Positions 42,548 through 51,262 are shown, numbered from the stretch's first letter. The stretch is DNA of 64,000 bases from PFL25 sp046260155 (GCA_046260155.1 JBJYXV010000089.1:156096-220095), one strand, 5' to 3'. Numbers and translations: made by a program. Notes: generated by a model not told the origin, from the letters alone.

Positions 42548-43603
42548 ATGTTAGCACCAGTTGTACATGTATTGCCGATGACGCGTATTCGCAGGCACCG
42601 CGTGCTGCCTGTAACGGGACGTGTTCTGGTCAGGAAAAGTCAAATGGTATCAGCAGTGGATGTGATTTGTGAAACAAATCAGAATCCGCAGCATGTGATC
42701 CTGGATATTGCACGGGGCTTGGGAGTCGGGGTAAGTGAGGCTGATCAATTAATACAAAAAGCAGCTGGAGATGTGTTTTCAGAAGGGGATGTGCTTGCAG
42801 GACCTGTTGGTTGGGGAAAACGAGTCGTGAGAGCTCCTTGTTCGGGAAAAATTATCCTTTCTGGTCAAGGTAAATTATTACTGGAAGAAGAAAGCCCTCC
42901 TGACAAAGTACTGGCTGGATTACCGGGCGAGGTGATATCTTTAATTCCCGGTCGAGGTGCAGTCGTTGAATCGATTGGTGCGCTTGTACAAGGAGTGTGG
43001 GGAAACGGTGAAATTAACTTTGGACTGCTCAGAGTGCTGATCAAAAAAGTCGAGGATATACTCTCCTTAGAACAATTGGATATGGATCTGCGAGGTTCAG
43101 TAGTATTTGGGGGTTATTGTGGCGATGAACAAGTATTACGTGCGGCGGCTGATTTGCCACTCCAGGGATTGATCTTATCCAGCATGGCAGCATCCTTGAT
43201 TCCGCTTGCCCGGGAGGTTCCCCTGCCAATCATCGTGGTAGAAGGTTTCGGCCTCCTCCCGATCAATTCTGCAGCTTTCAACCTGCTGATCACAAGCGAC
43301 CGGCGAGAAATTGCGATCAAAGCGGAACCATTAGATCCTTATATCGACCAACGACCGGAGATTTTTATTTCACTGCCAGTCAATCAAATGGTTCACGAAC
43401 CTAAAGATGCGACGATTTTTTCACCAGGTCAACGGGTCAGGGTCACCCGGGCTCCTCACCAGTCCCAGGTGGGGACCTTGATGTCCCTGAAACCGGGTTA
43501 TGAGGTGTTTCCAAGCGGAATCAAAGCGAAATCTGGTGAAGTCGAACTAGAGAACAGTATTCGAGTAAAATTACCACTGGCAAACCTTGAAGTTTTAGAG
43601 TAA
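42548..43603 (+). CDS. Protein with barrel-sandwich-like and KOW-like regions, MutL cluster
   Basis: A 351-residue cytosolic protein that I do not recognise by name. The first 115 residues (LPVTGRVLVRKSQMVSAVDV, then EGDVLAGPVGWGKRVVRAPC and SGKIILSGQGKLLLEEE) follow the rhythm of a biotinyl/lipoyl-like barrel-sandwich domain. Residues 295-351 (FSPGQRVRVTRAPHQSQVGT, then IRVKLPLANLEVLE) look like a KOW/SH3-like barrel. The middle contains LIPGRGAVVESIGALVQGVWG. The ATG at 42548 has a GGAGG 17 bases before it, which is farther than ideal. It is separated from the MutL homologue by 82 bases, and is probably its functional partner. Confidence 0.6.
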   Translation: MLAPVVHVLPMTRIRRHRVLPVTGRVLVRKSQMVSAVDVICETNQNPQHVILDIARGLGVGVSEADQLIQKAAGDVFSEGDVLAGPVGWGKRVVRAPCSGKIILSGQGKLLLEEESPPDKVLAGLPGEVISLIPGRGAVVESIGALVQGVWGNGEINFGLLRVLIKKVEDILSLEQLDMDLRGSVVFGGYCGDEQVLRAAADLPLQGLILSSMAASLIPLAREVPLPIIVVEGFGLLPINSAAFNLLITSDRREIAIKAEPLDPYIDQRPEIFISLPVNQMVHEPKDATIFSPGQRVRVTRAPHQSQVGTLMSLKPGYEVFPSGIKAKSGEVELENSIRVKLPLANLEVLE

Positions 43604-43658
43604 AAATGGATAGGTGGACATCCATCGGTTCAAGTAAGGTACTGGAGGAGAATCGGCA

Positions 43659-44225
43659 ATGGCATTTGAAGATATGGACCTTGATGATAACGATTTTGAT
43701 ATAAACACGGACGATCCCGGAGAACCGGAAGATTCGGGCAACCGCACATTTTATATCGTTGCAGGTGTGATCGGTGGTGTGATGTTGCTGTCATTGATCT
43801 GCTTGGCACTATACGCGCTTGTATATGCCCCGCAGCAACGTAACCAGCGGGCAACACAGGAGGCAGCAATTAATGCTCAAAACACCCAGGTTGCTTTAGC
43901 TGCCGTTGAGACGGGACTGGCTGCGAAATTTACTGCCACGCCAACTCGAACTCAGATTCCGCCAACATCTACTGCCAGCCCTTCACCCACACTGGTGATC
44001 GCAGCTCCTACCCAGGCTCAGGTTTCCCCAACCATCGATCGAACTGCGACAGTCTCTGCACTGTTGACTGAAGCCGCATCAAGGAGGGAAACTCCCACAG
44101 CTACTGCTTCCAGCCTGCCTGATACCGGATTTGCAGAAGATGTAGGGATTCCCACCATGGTCGGACTGGCACTGTTATTGGTGGTGATCATTTTCCTGGC
44201 GAGACGACTTCGAACCGCAACTTAA
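43659..44225 (+). CDS. LPDTG-bearing cell-wall-anchored protein, MutL cluster
   Basis: A 188-residue protein with an acidic N-terminus, an N-terminal transmembrane helix (FYIVAGVIGGVMLLSLICLA, residues 31-50), a Thr/Pro/Ser-rich spacer and a C-terminal sorting signal. The sortase motif LPDTG (residues 153-157) is followed by a hydrophobic helix (about 165-181) and a basic tail ARRLRTAT. The first helix is not preceded by a classical cleavage site, so it could stay anchored at both ends. It ends the MutL cluster. A sortase gene lies 17 kb away in the same window, which supports a working sorting system. Confidence 0.75.
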   Translation: MAFEDMDLDDNDFDINTDDPGEPEDSGNRTFYIVAGVIGGVMLLSLICLALYALVYAPQQRNQRATQEAAINAQNTQVALAAVETGLAAKFTATPTRTQIPPTSTASPSPTLVIAAPTQAQVSPTIDRTATVSALLTEAASRRETPTATASSLPDTGFAEDVGIPTMVGLALLLVVIIFLARRLRTAT

Positions 44226-44230
44226 GCTTA

Positions 44231-44272
44231 ATCATTAGGAGGCTGCCCGCATGCGGGCAGCCTCCTAATGAT
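44231..44272. terminator. 42-base perfect palindrome between convergent genes
   Basis: A perfect inverted repeat of 21+21 bases with no loop, from ATCATTAGGAGG at the left to CCTCCTAATGAT at the right, centre at 44251/44252. It lies between the end of the MutL cluster (plus) and the end of the phosphoglucomutase gene (minus). It is GC-rich in the middle and probably serves as a bidirectional terminator. T-runs are poor on both sides, so a processing or recombination site is an alternative. Confidence 0.6.
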
Positions 44273-44299
44273 ATTGTTCAGTTTCGGATTGGTCTTGAC

Positions 44300-45760
44300 T
44301 CAAGTAGTTCCAGCTGCCACCTGTTCGCCAAAATTCAGCATATTTTGAACCGCCTCTGTAGTGCGACCTTCCGCATAAACCCGCAATACGGGCTCCGTAC
44401 CCGAAGGTCGGATCAACAACCAGGAATCGTCCTCTAAAATATACTTAACCCCATCGATTGTTTGAACTTCTACCACCTGAATGCCCCCAATCTCAGGTGG
44501 TTTTTTCTCTGTCATCTGGCGCGTCATCTGTTCTTTTGAAATTGGGTGGCTTAACCTGAGGTCAGTTCGCTGATAATTAACCGGTCCATAATCATTGATC
44601 AAGTTATCAACCAGTTTTGAGAGAGGCACACCGAGTTTGGATACCATCTCGATCAGTAACAGTGCCATCAGAGATCCATCGCCCTCCGGTATATGCCCGC
44701 GAAACGAGATGCCACCTGACTCCTCTCCCCCGATCAAAATATCTTCCTTTAACATGTAATCTGCGATGTAGTTGAAACCGACCGGTGTTTCATATACAGG
44801 GAGATCATGAGTTTTTGCCAGGCGATCGATCATTCGAGTTGTGGACACAGTGCGCACTACAGGTCCTCGCCAACCCCGTTCCTCGATCAGGTAACGCATC
44901 GCTAAGGCCATTATTTTATGTGGATCGATGAAAATACCTCGTTCATCCATGGCTCCAATCCGATCTGCATCACCATCGGTAGCCAGGCCAATATCACCCA
45001 TGCCCGTTCCAATTGCTCCAGCCAAGGTTCCCAGGTAGCGTGCGATGGGCTCGGGGTGGACACCACCAAAACCCGGATTCATGTCTCCGCGAATCTCGCG
45101 AACTTCACAACCAGTACCCTTAAGTACTCCTTTAATAATTCCTCTTCCTGAGCCATACATTGAATCAACCACGACACGTTGTGGATTGTCCGCGATGGCA
45201 TCGAAATCGATCAGTTTTCGAAGATGCTCGTAATACGCTGGAAGGGGATTGAAGCGCTGCAGCAAGCCCGAATTTCTTGCTTGCTGGTAGTCCATCATGT
45301 TTGGACCACGGCCGCGTTCCTCATTATCATTCAGATAGACTTCTACCCTGCGGCATTGTTCTCGCAGGGCTGACCCGCCGTAGGAAGCCTTTAATTTCAC
45401 GCCGTTATAGCGGGGAGCATTGTGGGAAGCTGTGATCACAATCCCAGCAATGGCGTTCATATCTTTGACGGTGAAAGATACCGCTGGCGTCGGTGCATCC
45501 CCTTGTGTAAGGTAAGCAGTATATCCATTTCCAGCAAGGACTCGTCCAACCTCCGCTGCGTAGCGATCAGACAGGAAACGAGTGTCAAATCCGATAACGA
45601 TCTTGGTTGGGTCAACAGATTTTACTTCCGGCACACCCTCATTCCAGGCATCTGACTTGATTGCATCCGCAATTGCCTGCGAAACCAGGCGCAGGTTATG
45701 GAAGGTGAAAGTATCTGAAATTACTGCCCGCCAGCCATCCGTCCCAAAGTGAATTGGCAT
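44300..45760 (-). CDS. Phosphoglucomutase/phosphomannomutase
   Basis: Alpha-D-phosphohexomutase of 486 residues. The N-terminal FGTDGWRAVI, the phosphoserine loop TASHNAPRYNGVK (Ser112), the metal loop ATDGDADRIG, the sugar-binding loop GGEESGGISF and the C-terminal phosphate-binding RPSGTEPVLRVY are all seen. It interconverts glucose-1-P and glucose-6-P or the mannose equivalents. The sugar cannot be told by eye. It supplies precursors for glycans and cell-envelope polymers. It is convergent with the MutL cluster and divergent from the gene at 45849, 88 bases away. Confidence 0.93.
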   Translation of the reverse strand: MPIHFGTDGWRAVISDTFTFHNLRLVSQAIADAIKSDAWNEGVPEVKSVDPTKIVIGFDTRFLSDRYAAEVGRVLAGNGYTAYLTQGDAPTPAVSFTVKDMNAIAGIVITASHNAPRYNGVKLKASYGGSALREQCRRVEVYLNDNEERGRGPNMMDYQQARNSGLLQRFNPLPAYYEHLRKLIDFDAIADNPQRVVVDSMYGSGRGIIKGVLKGTGCEVREIRGDMNPGFGGVHPEPIARYLGTLAGAIGTGMGDIGLATDGDADRIGAMDERGIFIDPHKIMALAMRYLIEERGWRGPVVRTVSTTRMIDRLAKTHDLPVYETPVGFNYIADYMLKEDILIGGEESGGISFRGHIPEGDGSLMALLLIEMVSKLGVPLSKLVDNLINDYGPVNYQRTDLRLSHPISKEQMTRQMTEKKPPEIGGIQVVEVQTIDGVKYILEDDSWLLIRPSGTEPVLRVYAEGRTTEAVQNMLNFGEQVAAGTT

Positions 45761-45848
45761 TTTTTACCTCACATAGGAAATATGACTTAGATTTTAACAC
45801 TTCTTTGTCCGATTCCCCGAATTTTTTGGTTCATGCTAAAATGAGTCT

Positions 45849-47591
45849 ATGAGTCCCGAGCTAAATGATACGGTACGCATCTTGTCCCAGGTCGAAGTTT
45901 TCCAAGATTTGAGCGATTCACAGCTGCTGTCAATTGCACCCAGGTTTCGCTTGATAATTCTTGAACCCTGGCAGCCACTTTTTACTGATCGGGATATCGT
46001 TGAAGATTTTTATATCGTCAAATCAGGTAAAGTTTTTGTTTATGACCAGGTAGGGGATCAACAAATAGATCCGATTGGACCGGGTAAATACTTCGTAGAG
46101 GAAACCTACTTATATGGTCAACCCGAAAATGCGGTCATCACCAGTGATCAACCAACGGAGCTTCTTTTTCTGGATGAAGTTGATTATTATCAATTGTTCA
46201 CGGAATTTCCGGAAATTAAACCCGGGTTGGCACGCAACCCTGAGAGCCAGCGGTTAGTCAGGGCAGGAAAATTCTCCTGGGTGGCAGATGACGAATTAAT
46301 CGCATATGTTGCCCGTAAACACGAAGTAATATTTATTTTTAGTCTAATTGGCCCCATCCTTATCAGCCTGGTATCCTTGACGATCCTCTTTGCAATTTCA
46401 ACTGCAAGCATCTCTGACGCGCTCTGGACCACGGGCGCGGTTTGCTCCCTTGCCTTGGCATTCGCTGCAATTTTATGGGGGATTTGGAAATATTTAGATT
46501 GGGAAAATGATTACTATATCACCACAAACCAGCGTGTGGTATGGGTGGAAAAAGTAATCTGGCTTTATGAGAGCAGAGATGAAGCACCTTTGACGACAAT
46601 TTTAGCGGTTAATACGACAAGAACTGCAATAGGTCGCATTTTCCATTATGGGAGTGTGATTATTAAAACGTTCACCGGGGAAATCATTTTTCGAAATCTT
46701 AAAGATCCTGAGGTTATGGTCAGGTACATCAACGAATACAGAGAGCTGGTACAGAAGGGATCCGAACGCCGGGAAAAACAAAAGCTCGATCAAGAACTGA
46801 GGAAACGGTTAGGTTGGGAGGAGAATAAAGATCTAAAAGGTGAAGAGAACATCGAGGCGCCGGAAGAGCAGGAAAGAGAACAGGTCAACTTCTGGCAAAA
46901 ATCATTCGGGCACATCTTTACTATGCGTTTTCAGGAAGGGGAGGTGATCACCTACCGCAAATATTGGCCCACTCTGTTTGGTAAAATATGGCTGCCATCA
47001 TTAATGATTTTTCTCTCCATCGTGGTAACAGGATTTATTGTCAATTTCTTCCTGAGCGGCCAATCATCTGCGAATACAACGGAAATCTTATTGGGGCTAA
47101 GCTCAGCATTTACCCTGCTGGTGTTGATCCCCTGGTGGCTTTACCGCTACATTGACTGGCGGAACGATATTTACCAGGTGACAGATAAGTTCATCATCGA
47201 TATTGAGCGTAAACCTCTTGGCACAGAGATTAAGAAGGCTGCGCCCCTTGAAAATATTCTCAGCTTAGAACACGAGAGGGCAGGCTTTTTTGGATATATG
47301 TTTAATTATGGCTTAGTCACAATTAATGTTGGAGAAACCCAATTTTTTTTCAGAAGTGTTCATGAACCTGCCAGAATACAGCAGGATATTTTCAACCGCA
47401 TATATGCACTGAGACGCAAAAAAGAGAAAGTTGAGGCAGGCAAACAAAGACAACGTTTTGTGGATGTGCTCGAAGTGTATCACCAGAATGCAGATGAAAA
47501 TGAAGATGACGACTATCCTGACGAATTTGATGAATATGACGATTTTGATGATGATTTCGAGGTAGAATTAGGACCTGATGGCTATCCGTGA
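45849..47591 (+). CDS. Membrane protein with cNMP-like domain and two bPH modules
   Basis: A 580-residue protein. Residues 1-130 resemble a cyclic-nucleotide-binding domain (LEPWQPLFTDRDIVEDFYIV, then GPGKYFVEETYL). The phosphate-binding Arg of the cassette is replaced (GQPENAVIT where RTA is usual), so nucleotide binding may be lost. Two modules follow, each a pair of transmembrane helices plus a bacterial PH-like (bPH2/DUF304) domain: YYITTNQRVVWVEK, then IYQVTDKFIIDIERKPLG, GRIFHYGSVIIKT and GFFGYMFNYGLVTIN. The tail is highly acidic (DEFDEYDDFDDDFEVE). The ATG has a TAAAAT box 6 bases upstream and no Shine-Dalgarno (leaderless candidate). Its end overlaps def by 14 bases. Confidence 0.8.
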   Translation: MSPELNDTVRILSQVEVFQDLSDSQLLSIAPRFRLIILEPWQPLFTDRDIVEDFYIVKSGKVFVYDQVGDQQIDPIGPGKYFVEETYLYGQPENAVITSDQPTELLFLDEVDYYQLFTEFPEIKPGLARNPESQRLVRAGKFSWVADDELIAYVARKHEVIFIFSLIGPILISLVSLTILFAISTASISDALWTTGAVCSLALAFAAILWGIWKYLDWENDYYITTNQRVVWVEKVIWLYESRDEAPLTTILAVNTTRTAIGRIFHYGSVIIKTFTGEIIFRNLKDPEVMVRYINEYRELVQKGSERREKQKLDQELRKRLGWEENKDLKGEENIEAPEEQEREQVNFWQKSFGHIFTMRFQEGEVITYRKYWPTLFGKIWLPSLMIFLSIVVTGFIVNFFLSGQSSANTTEILLGLSSAFTLLVLIPWWLYRYIDWRNDIYQVTDKFIIDIERKPLGTEIKKAAPLENILSLEHERAGFFGYMFNYGLVTINVGETQFFFRSVHEPARIQQDIFNRIYALRRKKEKVEAGKQRQRFVDVLEVYHQNADENEDDDYPDEFDEYDDFDDDFEVELGPDGYP

Positions 47592-48090
47592 GATTATTAC
47601 CCTGCCTCATGAAACATTGCGCCGGAAAGCTCGCAAGGTTACTTCTTTTGGGGCGGATTTGCAAACTCTGATCGATGATATGGTGGAGACGATGCGCGCT
47701 GCACCTGGTGTTGGGTTAGCTGCACCCCAGGTAAATATTCCGCTGCGGGTGATCGTTGTAGAATTCAATGACAGCGAGGACGAGGAAGCACCTCCGAAAT
47801 TATACATTTGCGTTAATCCAAAAATAACCCCTACCTCGGCTGAAGAGGAAATTGGAACAGAAGGTTGCCTCTCGATCCCCGGGATCGTAGGTGATGTGAG
47901 CCGCCCGACCGCTGTAACTGTTAAAGCCCTCAATCGCCACGGCCAACCAATGAAATTAAAGCCGACTGGCTGGCTGGCACGCATCTTCCAGCATGAAGTA
48001 GATCATTTAAATGGAGTTCTGTTTGTAGATTTGGCTGAGAAGGTGTGGCCTATTGAGGGTGAAACAACCCAAATCGCTCCGGCTGATTGA
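47578..48090 (+). CDS. def: Peptide deformylase
   Basis: Removes the N-formyl group from nascent proteins using a metal ion. The three motifs GVGLAAPQV, EGCLSIPG and QHEVDHLNGVLF (Cys and two His ligands) are intact, with a normal length of 170. The ATG lies inside the last codons of the upstream membrane protein gene (14-base overlap), so it is translationally coupled. A terminator hairpin follows at 48119. Confidence 0.96.
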   Translation: MAIREIITLPHETLRRKARKVTSFGADLQTLIDDMVETMRAAPGVGLAAPQVNIPLRVIVVEFNDSEDEEAPPKLYICVNPKITPTSAEEEIGTEGCLSIPGIVGDVSRPTAVTVKALNRHGQPMKLKPTGWLARIFQHEVDHLNGVLFVDLAEKVWPIEGETTQIAPAD

Positions 48091-48118
48091 GGCCTGGTTG
48101 GTATCATTAATTATTTTC

Positions 48119-48147
48119 ATGCCACGGCAGTGAACACTCCGTGGCAT
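48119..48147. terminator. Hairpin between def and recF
   Basis: ATGCCACGG (48119-48127) and CCGTGGCAT (48139-48147) form a 9-base perfect stem with an 11-base loop. The following TTTGTG tail is only partly T-rich. It probably ends the def transcript, although it lies only 9 bases before the recF start. Confidence 0.6.
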
Positions 48148-48155
48148 TTGTGTGA

Positions 48156-49364
48156 ATGATGTATCTCAAGCACCTGTCACTGACAAATTTTAGAAATTTT
48201 GCCCGCCTGGATATGGATTTTCCTGATGGCCCGCTGATACTCGTAGGTGCGAATGGTCAAGGAAAAACCAGTTTACTGGAGGCAATTTATTATCTTGCAA
48301 CATTAACTTCCTTTCATGCTGTCCATGATAGAGAGCTGCTGAATTTTGTTGCCGCGCGTGAATCACTGGCTGTGAGTCGTATAGTTGCCCTCTTCGATAA
48401 AGATAGTGTCCAAAATCAACTGGAAATCCGCATCATCAAGGAATCCAACGGGATTAACGGCTCCAGGGTTCGGAAAGAAATCTTGTTTGATGGTCTAAAG
48501 ATGAAAATTGGTCAGGTAGTCGGCCAATTTCTGGCAGTGCTGTTCTTACCCCAGATGGTGACGGTTATTGAAGGTTCGCCGGAAGAAAGAAGACGATTTC
48601 TCAACCTGGCAATGGCACAGGTGATACCTGGGTTCGGCAGTGCTCTTGCTGATTACAGGCAGACTTTATCACAGCGAAACGCATTGCTCAAACAACTTCA
48701 GGAATTTGGTGGGGATACCGACCAATTGAATTATTGGGATGAACTTCTGGTCTCAAAAGGTTCAACATTGATTTACAACCGGATTCAGACTGTCCAGCAG
48801 CTGGAGAGAATTGCCACTCGCAACCACCGGGAATTAACCCGTGGAAATGCAATCCTTCGGCTGGAATACCAACCAGCTTACGATCCTTTACCAGAGATTC
48901 CAGGTCAAATTTCATTGCCTTTGGAAGATCCTATTGACCGGACGGGTTTTACGATCGATGAGATCAAAAAAGGGTTTGCAGAGAATCTGGTCGCAAAACG
49001 CAGCATAGATATTGCCCGGGGTGTAACCACCCTTGGCCCGCACCGTGACGAACTTAGATTTCTGGAAAATGGGATTGATCTCGGTGTTTACGGATCGCGT
49101 GGTCAGGTGCGTACTGCGATGCTCTCGATCAAGTTGGCTGAGATGGCCTGGATGGAGGATACAACCAATCATTCACCGGTTCTATTACTGGATGAAGCTT
49201 TGGCGGAACTGGACCTGAACAGGCGGGAAGATTTGTTGAATCGCATTACCAGCAGTGGGCAAACCCTGCTGACCACGACTGATCTGGATTTATTTTCACC
49301 AGGATTCACGGGAAAGGCAGTCCTCTGGAAGGTTAATGAAGGCCGGGTTGCAGAATGGTCTTGA
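48156..49364 (+). CDS. recF: DNA replication/repair protein RecF
   Basis: SMC-like ATPase that loads RecA on gapped DNA. Walker A GANGQGKTSLLE, the N-terminal LSLTNFRNFARL, the signature-like VVGQFLAVLFLPQMVTVIEGSPEERRRF region, the ABC-type GVTTLGPHRDEL and Walker B LLLDEALAELDLNRRE are visible. A tandem ATG ATG start (48156, 48159) makes the exact start uncertain. The length of 402 is a little above the usual 360-375. It is not next to dnaA/dnaN/gyrB in this window. It converges with rsmG. Confidence 0.93.
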   Translation: MMYLKHLSLTNFRNFARLDMDFPDGPLILVGANGQGKTSLLEAIYYLATLTSFHAVHDRELLNFVAARESLAVSRIVALFDKDSVQNQLEIRIIKESNGINGSRVRKEILFDGLKMKIGQVVGQFLAVLFLPQMVTVIEGSPEERRRFLNLAMAQVIPGFGSALADYRQTLSQRNALLKQLQEFGGDTDQLNYWDELLVSKGSTLIYNRIQTVQQLERIATRNHRELTRGNAILRLEYQPAYDPLPEIPGQISLPLEDPIDRTGFTIDEIKKGFAENLVAKRSIDIARGVTTLGPHRDELRFLENGIDLGVYGSRGQVRTAMLSIKLAEMAWMEDTTNHSPVLLLDEALAELDLNRREDLLNRITSSGQTLLTTTDLDLFSPGFTGKAVLWKVNEGRVAEWS

Positions 49365-49384
49365 GGATCATACAAACTGGAACT

Positions 49385-50104
49385 TCAATGAGTGCCTAGC
49401 GGTCGTTTTGCCGGGATACCCACTCGACGGGGAAAATTTTCCGGAGTTGTCGCAATCTTTTTAATCACCACAAGGTAACGTTCTATCTCAACTCCTGGAA
49501 GTGTTACCGGGATCAGCTGTTCGATTTGACCGCCCAGGATATGAATGGCTTTCTCTGCAGAGTGAGCTTCTGTCGGACCTGTTTCGCCCTTCATCGCAAG
49601 TGCATAACCCCCCAGATGAACAAGAGGAAGCAGATATTCAACCAGTACAGGCAGTATCGCAACCGCTCTGGCAACCGCCCAATCATATTTTTCCCTGTTA
49701 TCTGGCCTGGATGCGACAATTTCAGCCCGTTCCTGGATAACTTCAGCACCGGTGAAATTGAGCTGAGCGCAGATATACCGGCAGAATTCAGCTTTCTTCC
49801 CAATGGATTCCACGAGCGTTAAATTCCTGCTTGGTTCAACAATTTTTAGGGGAATCCCGGGGAAACCTGCTCCAGTACCAATATCTATCACCTGGTTCGC
49901 TGGCGTACCGCGCATGGCTAATGTGCAAGAAAGAGAATCCAGGAAATGCTTAACCCTGATTTGGTGCACATCATGAATTGCAGTCAGATTGGCACGAGTA
50001 TTCCAATCAATCAATTCCGATTCATAAATATGAAAGGCAGCTCGTTGGGATGCGGTCAATTGGATGCCGAATAATCTATGGGCAGATTCAATCAATTCGT
50101 CCAT
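49385..50104 (-). CDS. rsmG: 16S rRNA (guanine527-N7)-methyltransferase RsmG
   Basis: S-adenosylmethionine methyltransferase that modifies G527 of 16S rRNA. The SAM motif VIDIGTGAGFPGIPLKI, the motif LVESIGKKAEFC and ARAVAILPVLVEYLLPLV are characteristic. The ATG at 50104 gives 239 residues. The longer frame from 50161 is upstream of a TATAAT box at 50114-50119, so it cannot be the start of that transcript. The box lies 9 bases before the ATG and no Shine-Dalgarno is present, so the message is probably leaderless or almost so. It converges with recF. Confidence 0.93.
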   Translation of the reverse strand: MDELIESAHRLFGIQLTASQRAAFHIYESELIDWNTRANLTAIHDVHQIRVKHFLDSLSCTLAMRGTPANQVIDIGTGAGFPGIPLKIVEPSRNLTLVESIGKKAEFCRYICAQLNFTGAEVIQERAEIVASRPDNREKYDWAVARAVAILPVLVEYLLPLVHLGGYALAMKGETGPTEAHSAEKAIHILGGQIEQLIPVTLPGVEIERYLVVIKKIATTPENFPRRVGIPAKRPLGTH

Positions 50105-50160
50105 TGACCAGCAATTATACCCTTTGGTTGGGGTGAGGGTTTTTGGGGGAAATAAAATCA

Positions 50161-50201
50161 AACACCTTAGCCGTTGTGAACCATTTTTTGGCTAAGGTGT
50201 T
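50161..50201. terminator. Hairpin downstream of the DUF4349-like gene
   Basis: AACACCTTAGCC (50161-50172) and GGCTAAGGTGTT (50190-50201) form a 12-base perfect stem with a 17-base loop. On the minus strand it is followed by TTTGATTTTATTT. This is a good intrinsic terminator for the gene at 50225 and separates it from rsmG. Confidence 0.8.
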
Positions 50202-50224
50202 CTCTTGCTGATCTTTTCGTTGAT

Positions 50225-51178
50225 TTATTCTTCGTCTCGATTTTCCTTCGATGACTCGGCTGTTATGTCTGATGAGGGCTTATTTTGCTTATTTCTCCGG
50301 CGCCGGTTTCGGATCCAGCGGATGATCAAGTACATTGGTAAGGCAATGACCAGTACAATTGGCAGGATGAATAATGCCAACCAGATGCCAATGTTTACCA
50401 ATCCCTGCAGGGCAATGATTAATGTTTGGATAGCATCTTTTATTACGCCAACCGGTTCCCATCCCCCGATGGAAATCGGTTTTACCACTTCATTTGGAAT
50501 TAATTCGACGCTGATAGCCGACAATTTTGCTGAATTTTCAAGATACTGGATTTGTCCCTGCAGCACCTCGATTTGTTCCCGGATGCGGGTCAGTTGGTCA
50601 AAAACATTCAGTACGTCCTCGGTCCTTGTTGCAGATTCCATGATCTCGACCAATTGAGCTTCTGCAGCCTCCAGGTTTTTTAACCGTGATTGGAGATCTG
50701 TATAATCACTGGTTACATCCTGGCTGTTGACATTTTTGTTGAGCGGGAGTCGATCGCTTTCCGCTTCTATCCTAGACAGGGCTTCCTCCAACCTTTCTGC
50801 AGGAACCCGAATAGTAATGGACGCCCTGGGCACTTCCTGTCCCTCTGAGCTCTGGGTGTGATAAAGATTAGCATTCACAACAAATCCGCCCATTTGTTCT
50901 GCCATCGTGCTGATCGATTGCATAGATTCGTCTGGTGCGTCGACGACTATTTCCAGAGATGCATTTTGAATCACGATCCGTTCTTGCGCATCCGCAATAA
51001 CCGATGCATCCATTGAATTTTGATCAAATGATTGCGGTTCTGCAGCTGGAGATTCGGCGAATACTGCCTCTTCAGAGAATCCCGTTTCTGGTGAACGACC
51101 AGCAGATTGAAGGGGGGAGGCACAAGCGCTCAGTATGAGGGCGATAATGCTGATGATGAAAAACGGTTTGGTATTCAT
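50225..51178 (-). CDS. DUF4349-like lipoprotein
   Basis: A 317-residue exported lipoprotein: signal peptide with lipobox LSAC (Cys19), acidic spacer, then a domain starting ERIVIQNASLEIVVDAPDES and VSTMAEQMGGFVVNANLYHT which matches DUF4349 as I recall it. A coiled-coil (LQSRLKNLEAAEAQLVEIME) and a C-terminal transmembrane helix (GIWLALFILPIVLVIALPMY) with a basic tail follow. The ATG has a GGAGG Shine-Dalgarno. The function of the family is unknown. It is followed by the terminator at 50161-50201. Confidence 0.8.
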   Translation of the reverse strand: MNTKPFFIISIIALILSACASPLQSAGRSPETGFSEEAVFAESPAAEPQSFDQNSMDASVIADAQERIVIQNASLEIVVDAPDESMQSISTMAEQMGGFVVNANLYHTQSSEGQEVPRASITIRVPAERLEEALSRIEAESDRLPLNKNVNSQDVTSDYTDLQSRLKNLEAAEAQLVEIMESATRTEDVLNVFDQLTRIREQIEVLQGQIQYLENSAKLSAISVELIPNEVVKPISIGGWEPVGVIKDAIQTLIIALQGLVNIGIWLALFILPIVLVIALPMYLIIRWIRNRRRRNKQNKPSSDITAESSKENRDEE

Positions 51179-51262
51179 TGTTGATCCTCCATAACAATCT
51201 CCCTCTTTGGACGCAAACCAGCCAGGATAAGTTCCCCCAGCATTCTGTTCAAAGAGTTGAAA

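Noticed and set aside
36806..44225. Classical glutamate mutase (glmS-mutL-glmE) operon
   Set aside because: Neither the B12-binding GlmS nor GlmE is present. The neighbours are membrane and surface proteins, so I did not call a mutase operon.
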